The notes: generated by a model not told the origin, from the sequence alone. A stretch of 64,000 nt of DNA from Pectobacterium colocasium (GCF_020181655.1 NZ_CP084032.1:372001-436000), one strand, 5' to 3'. Shown: positions 29,849-39,693, counted from the first letter of the stretch. Translations and numbers: made by a program.

Positions 29849-31987
29849 TTACCCCAGTTGACCGTTGCCCAGGTGTTTAATCCGGCGCTTAACTTCTTCC
29901 TGTTTACCCGCGTTGAATGGACGTGCATCCGGGCTGCCGAGGTAGCCGCACACACGGCGCGTGACGGAAACGCGTGCCGAATCGTGGTTGCCGCATTTCG
30001 GGCAGGTGAAGCCTTTGCTGGTGCACTCGAATTCACCGGTGAAGCCACACTCGTAGCATTCGTCGATCGGCGTGTTGGTGCCGTAGTAAGGCACGCGGCT
30101 GTAGCTGTAATCCCACACGTCTTCCAGTGCCTTGAGGTTGTGTTGCAGGTTCGGATATTCGCCGTAGCAAATGAACCCCCCGTTAGCCAGCGGCGGATAG
30201 GGCAACTCGAAGTCGATTTTCTGGTAAGGGTTCACCTTCTTCTCCACATCAAGATGGAAGCTGTTGGTGTAATACCCTTTGTCCGTCACGCCCTGCACGA
30301 CGCCAAACTCGGCGGTATCCAGACGGCAGAAGCGGTCACACAGGTTTTCACTCGGCGTGCTGTACAGACTGAAGCCATAACCCGTTTCCTCTTTCCACTG
30401 CTCGGTCGCCTCTTTCAGACGAGCGATGATGGCTACGGCTTTGGCACGCAGCGCCTCGTCATCAAACACGTGAGTTTGGCTACCGAAGAGAGCATTAATC
30501 GTTTCATACACGCCGATATAGCCCAGCGAAATGGAGGCGCGTCCGTTCTTGAAGATATCCGCAATGCTGTCGTCCGCTTTTAAACGTACGCCACAGGCAC
30601 CTTCCATATACAGGATGGGCGCAACGCGGGCTTTCACGTTTTCCAGCCGCGCAATGCGCGTCATCAGCGCTTTCTTCGCCAGTGCCAGACGCTGGTCGAG
30701 CAGCGTCCAGAAACGGCTTTCATTGCCTTCGGCCTCTAGCGCGATACGCGGCAGGTTAAGGCTAATCACGCCCAGATTATTACGACCATCGTGAATCTGC
30801 TGGCCGTCTTCTTCATAAACGCCGAGGAAGCTGCGGCAGCCCATTGGCGTTTTGAACGACCCGGTGACGCTCACGACCTGATCGTAGTTCAGGATATCTG
30901 GGTACATGCGCTTGCTGGCGCACTCCAGCGCGAGCTGTTTGATGTCGTAATTCGGATCGCCAGCCTTGTGATTCAGGCCATCGCGAATCGCGAAGACCAG
31001 TTTCGGGAACACCGCCGTTTTGTGATTTTTACCCAGTCCGGCAATGCGGTTGCGCAGGATCGATTCCTGAATCAGACGTGACTCCCAACTGACGCCGAGC
31101 CCAAAGCCAAAGGTCACGAACGGCGTCTGGCCATTAGCGGTGTGGAGCGTGTTGACTTCATATTCCAGTGACTGGAAGGCGTCGTAGCACTCTTTTTCCG
31201 TGCGGGTTAAGGCATAATTTTCCGCATCAGGAATCTGCCACTCTTCTGCCACCGCTTTATGTTTCGCATGGCTGGCAGTGACGAACGGCGCCAGAATTTC
31301 ATCAATACGGTTAATCGTGGTGCCGCCATAAATGTGGCTGGCGACCTGCGCGATAATCTGCGCGGTGACGGCGGTAGCGGTTGAGATCGACTTCGGCGGC
31401 TCAATCTCCGCATTACCCATTTTGAAGCCATTGGTCAGCATGCCGTTCAGGTCGATCAGCATGCAGTTAAACATCGGGAAAAAGGGCGAATAGTCGAGGT
31501 CGTGATAGTGAATCTCGCCACGTTCGTGCGCCAATACCACATCACGCGGCAGGATGTACTGTTTGGCGTAGTGCTTGGCGACAATACCGGCCAGCAGGTC
31601 GCGCTGAGTGGGAATGACTTTACTGTCTTTGTTGGCGTTCTCGTTCAGCAGCGCCATGTTGCTCTGCTCGACCAGACCGCGAATTTCCTGATTCAGCCGG
31701 CCGTGGCGTTCACGCGCGATGTCTCTATCGTGGCGGTATTCGATGTAGGTACGCGCCAGTTGCTTGTAATTGCCGGACATCAGCAGGTTTTCGACTGCGT
31801 TCTGAATATCGCGGATATCTACGCGCGTTTTATCCTGCATTTGTTGAGCGACCGCACAGGCCACAGTTGCGCAGTAGTCTGCATCATTGACACCGGCTGC
31901 ATGCGCCGCGCGTTCGACCGCCTCTTTGATACGCACTTCATCAAAAGGCACCTGGCAACCGTCCCGTTTAATCACTACTGGTTTCAC
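29849..31987 (-). CDS. nrdD: Class III anaerobic ribonucleoside-triphosphate reductase NrdD
   Basis: Makes dNTPs without oxygen. 712 residues, equal to E. coli NrdD. Domains in order: ATP-cone (residues 1-95, KPVVIKRDGCQVPFDEVRIKEAVERAA), catalytic barrel, the zinc site CYECGFTGEFECTSKGFTC, and the glycyl-radical loop RRVCGYLGSPDARPF with Gly681. All needed residues are present. Upstream are NrdR-like and DnaA-like boxes. Functions with NrdG. Confidence 0.98.
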   Translation of the reverse strand: MKPVVIKRDGCQVPFDEVRIKEAVERAAHAAGVNDADYCATVACAVAQQMQDKTRVDIRDIQNAVENLLMSGNYKQLARTYIEYRHDRDIARERHGRLNQEIRGLVEQSNMALLNENANKDSKVIPTQRDLLAGIVAKHYAKQYILPRDVVLAHERGEIHYHDLDYSPFFPMFNCMLIDLNGMLTNGFKMGNAEIEPPKSISTATAVTAQIIAQVASHIYGGTTINRIDEILAPFVTASHAKHKAVAEEWQIPDAENYALTRTEKECYDAFQSLEYEVNTLHTANGQTPFVTFGFGLGVSWESRLIQESILRNRIAGLGKNHKTAVFPKLVFAIRDGLNHKAGDPNYDIKQLALECASKRMYPDILNYDQVVSVTGSFKTPMGCRSFLGVYEEDGQQIHDGRNNLGVISLNLPRIALEAEGNESRFWTLLDQRLALAKKALMTRIARLENVKARVAPILYMEGACGVRLKADDSIADIFKNGRASISLGYIGVYETINALFGSQTHVFDDEALRAKAVAIIARLKEATEQWKEETGYGFSLYSTPSENLCDRFCRLDTAEFGVVQGVTDKGYYTNSFHLDVEKKVNPYQKIDFELPYPPLANGGFICYGEYPNLQHNLKALEDVWDYSYSRVPYYGTNTPIDECYECGFTGEFECTSKGFTCPKCGNHDSARVSVTRRVCGYLGSPDARPFNAGKQEEVKRRIKHLGNGQLG

Positions 31988-32007
31988 GTTTTCTTCCTCT
32001 CGAAAGG

Positions 32008-32119
32008 TTATCCACAGGCGAAAGCCCTAGCCGACAGGGGTTACAGGGGGCTGTGGATGACACTGTGGATAAACACTATATGTAGGTCATGTTTACAGGA
32101 TAGGCACTATATATTGAAA
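32008..32119 (-). promoter_or_regulatory. nrdD regulatory region: NrdR boxes and DnaA boxes
   Basis: Two NrdR-like 16-mers, acactatatgtaggtc (32073-32088) and gcactatatattgaaa (32104-32119), start 31 bp apart, about three helical turns, as is usual for NrdR pairs. Between them and the gene lie DnaA-type 9-mers: ttatccaca (32008-32016), tgtggatga (32052-32060) and tgtggataa (32064-32072). The first and third are perfect. The remainder of 31988-32388 holds no gene I can support. Confidence 0.7.
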
Positions 32120-32339
32120 TTGCGTAGGAGTGTTTGCGCTTTTATCGCTGCAAAATTGACGCAGAGCAAAGAAATTCCCAGCTAGTAGATAAATCGAGCT
32201 TGATCGAAATTTAATCAGATCGGATGTGGCATCCATGAAGGCTTGTGGGACGCGGTCTGGTGGCGTGGTTGGGGCGTTTTTATCGTCAGCGAGCGGGAAA
32301 AGACAGAAATATCTGAAATACTCATGCTGTCTTTCGGCA

Positions 32340-32369
32340 TCGGGAGTCAATCATGATACTGACTCCCGA
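32340..32369. terminator. Hairpin after the Anbu operon
   Basis: tcgggagtca (32340-32349) and tgactcccga (32360-32369) are perfect 10 bp arms, and the flanks extend the pairing. It lies 20 bp beyond the anbu stop. No T run follows on either strand, so it may be a Rho-dependent or mRNA-end stabilising element. Confidence 0.45.
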
Positions 32370-32388
32370 ATGCCAATTGGGGGACGGA

Positions 32389-33126
32389 TTACGGTTTGCT
32401 GTCAGGGAAAGGGGGAAGCTGGCGGAACGTGTTTAGCAACCCTTCAGACCAGGCTTTACGGATAGTGGAAAAATACGCGTTGTTTTCAGTGATGCGTTGT
32501 TGTTCGCTGCTGTCAAAGCTATCGGTGCGGTACATCATGACGTCCAACGGCAAGCCGACCGACAAGTTGCTGCGCAGCGTAGAATCGATGGAAATCAGCG
32601 CACAGCACATGGCCTGTTCCAGCGGTGTATCCATGGTTAATACACGATCGATAATCGGTTTACCGTATTTGCTTTCGCCGATTTGGAAGTAGGGGGTATC
32701 CGGCGTCGCCTCAATGAAGTTACCTTCGGGATAAATATGAAATAGCCGATGTGTGTCACCACCGATTTGCCCGCCCAGCAGCAGGTTACAGCCGAAGTTG
32801 GTGTTGCTGCCATTTTGCTGTGCGCTGCTATCACGGTGGATGACTTCCCGCACGGTTTCCCCAAGCAGCATGGCGGCATCATACATCGACCCCATCTGCA
32901 TCAGGTTCGGCGTGTGTTGCGCATTGATTCGGGCACTGAGCAGGCTGATGATACTTTGCGTCGTTGCCAAGTTCCCCGCGCATTGGATCACGAAAACCCG
33001 TTCTGCGTCGTGTTGAAAAACATGCAGCTTTTTGAAAGTTGCAATGTGATCAACGCCGGCATTGGTGCGGGAGTCGGAAGCAAAAACCAGACCGTCAGAC
33101 AGACACATGGCGACGCAGTACGTCAT
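32389..33126 (-). CDS. Anbu, bacterial proteasome-like peptidase
   Basis: 245-residue member of the proteasome/HslV Ntn-hydrolase superfamily. MTYCVAMCLSDGLVFASDSRTNAGVDHI is the Anbu N-terminus: after removal of Met the Thr2 would be the nucleophile, and the Asp-Ser-Arg-Thr of strand 2 matches proteasome beta subunits. Published Anbu structures are open helical or ring-like assemblies, with weak or unknown peptidase activity. It is the last gene of a four-gene operon with a transglutaminase, an alpha-E protein and an ATP-grasp enzyme, the conserved Anbu neighbourhood, for which a peptide-tagging and degradation role was proposed. Its substrate is unknown. Confidence 0.9.
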   Translation of the reverse strand: MTYCVAMCLSDGLVFASDSRTNAGVDHIATFKKLHVFQHDAERVFVIQCAGNLATTQSIISLLSARINAQHTPNLMQMGSMYDAAMLLGETVREVIHRDSSAQQNGSNTNFGCNLLLGGQIGGDTHRLFHIYPEGNFIEATPDTPYFQIGESKYGKPIIDRVLTMDTPLEQAMCCALISIDSTLRSNLSVGLPLDVMMYRTDSFDSSEQQRITENNAYFSTIRKAWSEGLLNTFRQLPPFPDSKP

Positions 33127-33149
33127 AAAGTACCTTTTCGTTAAAAATT

Positions 33150-33971
33150 TTACTGTTGCTGCTGTACCTGCTGTTGCCGCGCAAACAAACGTACTTCAGC
33201 TTCTGAAAACATCTCTTCGCATCCGCCTCCCAGCCGCGTTCCCCGTACCGGGCAAGCATCCAGATAATCCATCCCCACGGCTAGCCACAGATGCTGGTGG
33301 AGTTTACGGGTGCTGTTAGTAATGTCGAACCCCTGCCACGTCCCGTTCAGCCAGACTTCTGCCCAGGCATGCATGGCAACATGCTGGGTGTCCTGACTAT
33401 ATACGTAGCCGCTGACATAGCGCGCAGGGATAGCCAGGCTGCGGCAGCAGGCCAGAAAAACATGCGTATGATCCTGACAAACGCCTTTTTGCAGGGCAAA
33501 TGCGGCGGCTGCGGTATCCTGAACCTGCGTTGCGCCGGGAGTATACGGCATTTTCAACTGTAATTCCGCCATCAGCGTATTCAGGCTTTCTTCCGGCGCA
33601 TCCTGACGATAATAACGCTGTGCAAACGCCCGAATAGCGTCGTCAGCTTCGGTGAGCGGCGTCATGCGTAAAAAAACCAGCGGTGACAGCGTGTCCTGTT
33701 CGTTTGGATTTACGCTTTCGCCGCTGTCGATGATATCAACGATGCCTTCTGCATGAATCGTAATGTCATGGTGTGGATGGTCGAGCGTCAGTACATGCAA
33801 CACATTGCCATACGCATCGGTGGTTTGAACGGCGGGAACTGGTAATGTCAGTTTCCATTCCCGTATTCTCTGGTGCGCTGAATCTTGCGGTGTCAGGCGT
33901 AGATACTGGGTGCTGAATTTCACTTCTTCATCGTAGCGGTAGTGCGTAAGGTGATTGATGGTTAGTTTCAT
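33150..33971 (-). CDS. Transglutaminase-like cysteine peptidase
   Basis: 273 residues. The N-terminal beta domain (LTINHLTHYRYDEEVKFSTQYLRLTPQDS) precedes a transglutaminase core with the catalytic triad: Cys in GVCQDHTHVFLACCRSL, His in VAMHAWAEVW and Asp in GFDITNS. No signal peptide, so probably cytoplasmic, where it may cut or transfer amide bonds. Its ATG overlaps the alpha-E gene stop (ATGA, 33968-33971), so the two are coupled; anbu follows after 23 bp. Confidence 0.9.
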   Translation of the reverse strand: MKLTINHLTHYRYDEEVKFSTQYLRLTPQDSAHQRIREWKLTLPVPAVQTTDAYGNVLHVLTLDHPHHDITIHAEGIVDIIDSGESVNPNEQDTLSPLVFLRMTPLTEADDAIRAFAQRYYRQDAPEESLNTLMAELQLKMPYTPGATQVQDTAAAAFALQKGVCQDHTHVFLACCRSLAIPARYVSGYVYSQDTQHVAMHAWAEVWLNGTWQGFDITNSTRKLHQHLWLAVGMDYLDACPVRGTRLGGGCEEMFSEAEVRLFARQQQVQQQQ

Positions 33972-34897
33972 AACGCCTCCAGATAGGTGTGGCGGATACT
34001 GTCAGCCAACTCGTTAATTTTGCCGATAAAGTGGCTGAGATAGGTGGGGAGATCCTGCGCCAGAATGTCGTCCAATGTGCTGAAGCGCAGCTCAACGTGC
34101 AGCAGATGGGCAAGCCGCTGCGGTACTCTGGCGCGCTGGCTGCCGATGGCTTCGAGTTGCAGAACCAGATCGCTGATGCAGGCGTGCAGAGAGCGTGGTA
34201 TGTCCTCACGCAAGACGAGCAGTTCGGTCACGGTTTCCGGGTTGATCGGCTGGCGATAGAGGCTGTGATAGGCTTCGCGTGCGCTCACCGCTCGCAGCAG
34301 GGTATCCAGACGGTAATACTCGCGTACCGGGTCGGGGTCGTTATGAAGCTGCTGCTGTTTGACATTCAGCAGTTGTGCGGTTGCATAGGCGCGTTCAATC
34401 AGCGTACCAATCCGAATAAAGCACTGCGCATCGTTACGTAACAAGGTGCCGAACATCGCGCCACGAAACAGATGGGAGCGCTCTTTTACCCAGTCAAAAA
34501 ACGCATCAATCCCGATGGTATCCACGCCCTGATGGCGCAGATTGCGAATGTCGATGCGGGTGGTGTTGATGCACTCCCACACCTCGGAAGAGAGGCTGCC
34601 ACGCACCGCGTGTGCGTTGTTCCACGCCATCTCGATACAGTTGTAGATACTGCTCGGGTTCTGGTTGTCCAGCGCGAAGAAATTCAGCAGGTTATTCATC
34701 GAAAAATGGGCGTAACGCTGCTGGAATAAGTCATGCGTCATCGTCAGATTCAGCGGCAACGCCAGATCGTGTTGCTGTTGACTGTGGCTCGGCATCATCG
34801 AGAGTTTGTAGGTTACATCCAGCACGCGGGCGAGGCTTTCCGCTCGTTCCAGATAGCGAGCCATCCAATACAGTTCACTTGCGGTGCGGCTTAGCAT
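33968..34897 (-). CDS. Alpha-E domain protein of the Anbu cluster
   Basis: 309-residue, mainly helical protein of the alpha-E family (MLSRTASELYWMARYLERAESLARVLDVTY is the signature start). The biochemical role is unknown; it is always found beside the ATP-grasp and transglutaminase genes. It has a high charge and no membrane segment. Overlaps the ATP-grasp gene by 7 bp and the transglutaminase gene by 4 bp. Confidence 0.88.
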   Translation of the reverse strand: MLSRTASELYWMARYLERAESLARVLDVTYKLSMMPSHSQQQHDLALPLNLTMTHDLFQQRYAHFSMNNLLNFFALDNQNPSSIYNCIEMAWNNAHAVRGSLSSEVWECINTTRIDIRNLRHQGVDTIGIDAFFDWVKERSHLFRGAMFGTLLRNDAQCFIRIGTLIERAYATAQLLNVKQQQLHNDPDPVREYYRLDTLLRAVSAREAYHSLYRQPINPETVTELLVLREDIPRSLHACISDLVLQLEAIGSQRARVPQRLAHLLHVELRFSTLDDILAQDLPTYLSHFIGKINELADSIRHTYLEAL

Positions 34898-36336
34898 GAT
34901 TCGTCTCCTTCCATGACCCAGGTGTCCTTGGTGCCACCGCCTTGTGAGGAGTTGACGACCAGAGAGCCTTCGGTAAGGGCAACGCGTGTCAGGCCGCCGG
35001 GGATCAGACGGATTTCCTCGCCGGAGAGGGCAAAAGGGCGAAGATCGATATGACGAGGTGCTAAGCCATCATCGATAAACGTCGGACACGTAGAGAGCGC
35101 CAGTGTTTCCTGACCGATATAGTTGTGCGGGTGCGCCAGTAAACGCTGACGGAACGTCTCGATTTCCTGACGTGTCGCGCGTGGGCCGACCAACATGCCG
35201 TAGCCGCCTGCACCGTGGACTTCCTTCACTACCATGCTGTCCAGATGATCGAGCACATAGCGGAGATCTTTCGGATCGCGGCACTGCCAGGTAGGAATGT
35301 TGCTGAGGATTGGTTCTTCAGAAAGATAGAAGCGGATCATCTCCGGCACATAGGGATAAATGGATTTATCGTCGGCAACGCCAGTACCGACGGCGTTCGC
35401 TAACACGACGCCCCCCGCACGATAAACGGATAAGAGACCGGGTACACCGAGCATCGAATCAGCGCGAAAGGCTAACGGGTCAAGGAAGGCATCATCGACA
35501 CGGCGATAAATCACATCCACCTGACAAGGCCCTTCTGTGGTGCGCATATAGACGGCACCCGCTTTGACGAACAAATCCGCACTTTCTACCAGTTCGACGC
35601 CCATTTGCTGTGCCAGAAAGCTGTGTTCAAAGTAGGCGCTGTTGAAACGGCCCGGCGTCAGCACGACCACGGTGGGATCGTCGACCTGCGTACTTTCACG
35701 CAGCGTTTGCAGCAGGTAGCTAGGGTAGCGTTCGACGGGGGCGATGTGCTGGCTGGCAAACAAATCCGGGTAGAGGCGCATCATCATTTTGCGATTTTCC
35801 AGCATATAAGAGACGCCGGATGGGGTACGCAAATTGTCTTCCAGCACGTAATAATTCCCGTCGCTGTTGCGCACCATATCAATCCCGGTGATATGGGCAT
35901 AAATGTTGTTGTGCAGGTTTACTCCCTGCATACAGGGCTGATATTGCTCGTTGGCCAGCACCTGTTCACGGGGAATAATGCCCGCGTTGAGAATGTGCTG
36001 TTGATGATAAATGTCGTAGAGAAACGCGTTAAGCGCCTGTACTCGTTGACGAATACCGCGATCGAGTAACTGCCATTCATGAGCGGGAATAATGCGTGGT
36101 ACGCTATCGAACGGAATGAGGCGCTCGGTGCCGCCTTCTTCGCCATAAACGTTAAAGGTAATACCGACGCGGTGAAACAGCAGTTCCGCCTGCTCTTTCT
36201 TCTGTTTAATGGCCTGTTGGTCAGTTTGCTGAAGCCATTGCCAATAGGAATTGTAATGTTGACGTTGTTGGCCTTGCGACGAAAGCATCTCGTCATAATA
36301 AGGCGCAGATGGAAGTTGCATTTTTATCATTGTCAT
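34891..36336 (-). CDS. Circularly permuted type 2 ATP-grasp enzyme
   Basis: 481-residue protein of the circularly permuted ATP-grasp group, expected to form an amide bond using ATP. DNLRTPSGVSYMLENRKMMMRLYPDLF and MVKEVHGAGGYGMLVGPRATRQEI are the characteristic ATP- and metal-binding segments. First gene of the operon. The exact start is open: ATG at 36336 lies just after gggg, and further ATGs occur 6 and 15 bp later. In the proposed scheme it would make a peptide or peptide-like tag handled by the transglutaminase and Anbu. Confidence 0.88.
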   Translation of the reverse strand: MTMIKMQLPSAPYYDEMLSSQGQQRQHYNSYWQWLQQTDQQAIKQKKEQAELLFHRVGITFNVYGEEGGTERLIPFDSVPRIIPAHEWQLLDRGIRQRVQALNAFLYDIYHQQHILNAGIIPREQVLANEQYQPCMQGVNLHNNIYAHITGIDMVRNSDGNYYVLEDNLRTPSGVSYMLENRKMMMRLYPDLFASQHIAPVERYPSYLLQTLRESTQVDDPTVVVLTPGRFNSAYFEHSFLAQQMGVELVESADLFVKAGAVYMRTTEGPCQVDVIYRRVDDAFLDPLAFRADSMLGVPGLLSVYRAGGVVLANAVGTGVADDKSIYPYVPEMIRFYLSEEPILSNIPTWQCRDPKDLRYVLDHLDSMVVKEVHGAGGYGMLVGPRATRQEIETFRQRLLAHPHNYIGQETLALSTCPTFIDDGLAPRHIDLRPFALSGEEIRLIPGGLTRVALTEGSLVVNSSQGGGTKDTWVMEGDESC

Positions 36337-36372
36337 CCCCAGGCAGCACGCTTAATAGCGATAATAGGACAA

Positions 36373-36388
36373 TGCATAAAATGCGCCA
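36373..36388 (-). promoter_or_regulatory. Possible sigma-54 promoter before the Anbu operon
   Basis: On the minus strand TGGCGCATTTTATGCA fits the sigma-54 -24/-12 pattern at 9 of 12 defined positions with exact GG-GC spacing. Transcription would start about 25 bp before the ATP-grasp ATG. No NtrC-type enhancer was seen, so confidence is limited. Confidence 0.35.
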
Positions 36389-36490
36389 TTTTGAGAAAAG
36401 CGTGATGTAGTCAGAGGGGAAGACGATTTTTTCCTCTAATTGGTGCGTAGCAAGGAAAGTCTGCACTGAGGAGGGAGAATAAAGACGCTA

Positions 36491-36526
36491 AAAATCAGCA
36501 AGACGCAGCCATAATGGTGCGTCTTG
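36491..36526 (-). terminator. Terminator of ridA
   Basis: caagacgca (36499-36507) and tgcgtcttg (36518-36526) pair perfectly; on the minus strand ctgattttta follows. It lies 25 bp after the ridA stop. Confidence 0.75.
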
Positions 36527-36551
36527 AGAAGAGAACGATCAATGATGGTGC

Positions 36552-36938
36552 TTAGCGACGAACGGCGATCGCTTCGATTTCGATCTTCACGTCTTTTGGC
36601 AGGCGTGCAACTTCAACGCAAGAGCGAGCTGGGAACGGGGCATCGTGCTCGTTGAAGAAGGCTTCATAGGCGGTATTCACCAGAGTGAAGTCGTGCAGGT
36701 CTTTCACGAATACCGTGGTTTTCACGATATCGGAAACTTTCAGGCCAGCGGCTTCCACAATCGCCTGTACGTTTTCCAGTGACTGGCGCGTCTGAGCGGT
36801 GATGTTATCTGCTACCAGACCGCTTTTCGGGTTCACCGGAATCTGGCCGGACGTGATGATCATGCTGCCGAGGTCAACGCCCTGAACATAGGGGCCGATG
36901 GCGGCAGGGGCGTGCTCAGTGCTGATAATGCGTGACAT
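36552..36938 (-). CDS. ridA: RidA (YjgF) enamine/imine deaminase
   Basis: 128-residue trimeric enzyme that hydrolyses reactive 2-aminoacrylate made by PLP enzymes such as threonine dehydratase. Start at ATG 36938 (MSRIISTEHAPAAIGPYVQGVDLGS); a longer frame exists upstream but gives no family sequence, and the ribosome site aaggaga lies before this ATG. SCVEVARLPKDVKIEIEAIA holds the conserved arginine-less C-terminal RidA motif, and PARSCVEV contains the active-site arginine. Just beyond pyrBI, as in E. coli. Confidence 0.96.
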   Translation of the reverse strand: MSRIISTEHAPAAIGPYVQGVDLGSMIITSGQIPVNPKSGLVADNITAQTRQSLENVQAIVEAAGLKVSDIVKTTVFVKDLHDFTLVNTAYEAFFNEHDAPFPARSCVEVARLPKDVKIEIEAIAVRR

Positions 36939-37007
36939 GGTATCTCCTTGATGGGGGCGTAAAAGGAACGCGGACGTAGAATGCCAGCCACTCAAGCATG
37001 GATTTAG

Positions 37008-37090
37008 GGGAAACACGGTGATGAGGTTCCCGTAGGGATGCCTCACGCCGTGGTCGCCCCAGTATCTCGATCCTTAAATGATCGGCATTA
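37008..37090 (+). repeat. Dispersed structured repeat, copy B
   Basis: 83 bp related to 17293-17377, same orientation, identical over gggaaacacggtgatgaggt and over tatctcgatcctta. It lies between the ridA promoter and the pyrBI terminator. The paired arms acggtg..gaggt and gcctc..gccgt keep the stem through compensating changes. Confidence 0.75.
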
Positions 37091-37110
37091 CGCGGACGCA
37101 GCCATTATTC

Positions 37111-37147
37111 AAAAAAGCCCCGCCGCAGGCAATGTTCATCGCGGGGC
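37111..37147 (-). terminator. Terminator of pyrBI
   Basis: gccccgc (37117-37123) and gcggggc (37141-37147) pair perfectly, and the minus strand continues with six T. It is 12 bp after the pyrI stop. Confidence 0.85.
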
Positions 37148-37158
37148 AAAGCAGAAAA

Positions 37159-37638
<480 letters not shown>

Positions 37639-38574
37639 TTACAGAACCAGTTCGCGATTCAGGACCAGCGCCAGCAGCGCCTGACGGGCGTAAATACCGT
37701 TGCCTGCCTGCTGGAAATAATAGGCGTAGGGCGTGGCATCTACATCAATGGTGATCTCATCGACGCGCGGCAGCGGGTGCAGCACTTTCAAATTCGAGCG
37801 AGCGCTGTGCAGGTCGGCTGCGCGCAGGACAAACTGGGATTTGATGTTGATGTACTCGGACGGATCCAGACGCTCTTTCTGCACGCGTGTCATGTACAGG
37901 ATATCCAGCTCGCCGACGACTTCGTCGATGCTGTTGTGCAGGCTGTAAGCAATATTTTTCTCTTTCAGCATACTCAGAATGTAGTCTGGCATCGCCAGTG
38001 CGTCCGGGGCGATGAAGTAGAAGCGGTTGCCTTCAAACTTCGCCAGCGCCTGCGTGAGTGAATGCACGGTGCGGCCGTATTTCAAATCACCGACCATCGC
38101 GATATTGATGTTGTTCAGCCGCCCCTGCGTTTCCTGAATGGTGAACAAATCGAGCAGCGTCTGCGTGGGGTGCTGGTTCGCGCCGTCGCCAGCGTTCAGT
38201 ACCGGAATACCGTTGGAGAACTCGGTCGCAAGGCGGGAAGCGCCTTCCTGCGGGTGACGCATCACGATGGCATCCACATATTGGCCGATCACGGAAATAG
38301 TATCGGCCAGCGTTTCGCCCTTTTTCCCCAGCGACGTGTTGTTGCTGTCGGCGAAGCCGACGACGGAGGCGCCGAGGCGATGCATCGCGGTTTCAAAAGA
38401 CAAACGCGTCCGGGTGGAGGCCTCGAAGAAACAGCTGGCAATCACTTTATGCTTTAACAGCTCAGGCTGAGGCTTGGCTTTCAGGCTGGCGGCGACACGC
38501 AGCGTCAGTTCCAAATCTTCCCGACTGAGGTCGTTAATCGAAATAATATGTTTTTGATAGAGCGGATTGACCAT
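37639..38574 (-). CDS. pyrB: Aspartate carbamoyltransferase catalytic chain PyrB
   Basis: First committed enzyme of pyrimidine synthesis, joining carbamoyl phosphate and aspartate. From ATG 38574 ([22 protein letters not shown]) it has 311 residues, as in E. coli. The carbamoyl-phosphate motif [16 protein letters not shown] and the aspartate-binding HPLPRVDEI are present. A longer frame upstream is not used; gaggagaaag lies before this ATG. Expression is controlled by the pyrL attenuator. Confidence 0.98.
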   Translation of the reverse strand: MVNPLYQKHIISINDLSREDLELTLRVAASLKAKPQPELLKHKVIASCFFEASTRTRLSFETAMHRLGASVVGFADSNNTSLGKKGETLADTISVIGQYVDAIVMRHPQEGASRLATEFSNGIPVLNAGDGANQHPTQTLLDLFTIQETQGRLNNINIAMVGDLKYGRTVHSLTQALAKFEGNRFYFIAPDALAMPDYILSMLKEKNIAYSLHNSIDEVVGELDILYMTRVQKERLDPSEYINIKSQFVLRAADLHSARSNLKVLHPLPRVDEITIDVDATPYAYYFQQAGNGIYARQALLALVLNRELVL

Positions 38575-38708
38575 GGTGTCTTTCTCCTCACGAGTAAACA
38601 GGAAATATCGTATCTGGCTGCCCGAGCTGTCGGCAAAAAAATGCCTGAACGCGTTTTGATGCCACAAAACGATGCCCTGAAAGGGCGCCGTCGTGGACGA
38701 TAGGGCAC

Positions 38709-38736
38709 AAAAAAAAGCCCCTCATTGAGGGGCTTT
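38709..38736 (-). terminator. pyrBI attenuator
   Basis: gcccctc (38717-38723) and gaggggc (38727-38733), extended by aaag/cttt pairs, followed on the minus strand by eight T. It overlaps the pyrL stop codon, the arrangement used for UTP-sensing attenuation. Confidence 0.92.
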
Positions 38737-38844
38737 CTTAATGGAATGATTGAGCAACGGAAAGGAAAACGCTGGCTGGCTGCCGGATGGCAGTTGTGGT
38801 TGAGAACCAACATAAGCAGCGGATTTTTTGGTGTAACAGTACAT
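38722..38844 (-). CDS. pyrL: PyrL leader peptide
   Basis: A 40-residue leader peptide that starts at ATG 38842-38844 (MYCYTKKSAAYVGSQPQLPS) behind a strong gggagggg site and ends KKAPQ with the stop inside the attenuator stem. The transcript just before the stem is rich in U. When UTP is high RNA polymerase does not pause, the ribosome lags, and the terminator forms; when UTP is low the coupled ribosome prevents it. E. coli PyrL has 44 residues. Size, place and stop position agree, though the peptide sequence itself is not conserved. Confidence 0.85.
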   Translation of the reverse strand: MYCYTKKSAAYVGSQPQLPSGSQPAFSFPLLNHSIKKAPQ

Positions 38845-38869
38845 GACCCCTCCCGGCAAACTGTCGGGA

Positions 38870-38897
38870 ATTATACGCGCCGACTAGGCTATTTCAA
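38870..38897 (-). promoter_or_regulatory. Promoter of pyrLBI
   Basis: On the minus strand TTGAAA (38897-38892) and TATAAT (38875-38870) are separated by 16 bp. The start site would lie about 20 bp before pyrL. Confidence 0.75.
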
Positions 38898-38994
38898 GCA
38901 GAAAACGTGGTTTTTTACGCATCGCAATCGGTTGCGGATAGGGTGTGGTATGCATAACGCTTGCAGGTGGAAGACGGTCGATGGGGAAGAGTGA

Positions 38995-39564
<570 letters not shown>

Positions 39565-39651
39565 AAGCGCCGGGAAGACGATTGGGTCTGCAAGGCTGAA
39601 CCGATCTGAATGCATGGCAACGAAGGGTTTATCGTTGTGGCATGTCCCTCT

Positions 39652-39693
39652 AAAAACTGCGCCTTTTGAGTCATCAGGGCGCAGTTTTTATTG
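39652..39693. terminator. Bidirectional terminator
   Basis: aaaaactgcgcc (39652-39663) and ggcgcagttttt (39678-39689) are perfect 12 bp arms with T-rich flanks on both strands. It serves the converging yjgK-like and MFS genes. Confidence 0.9.

Noticed and set aside
32190..32225. FNR-like site before nrdD (ttgat ... aatca)
   Set aside because: The halves are too far apart for an FNR dimer site.
38505..38813. A 102-codon minus-strand frame that runs through the attenuator into pyrB
   Set aside because: It has no good ribosome site; the frame starting at 38844 has one and ends in the attenuator stem as PyrL should.
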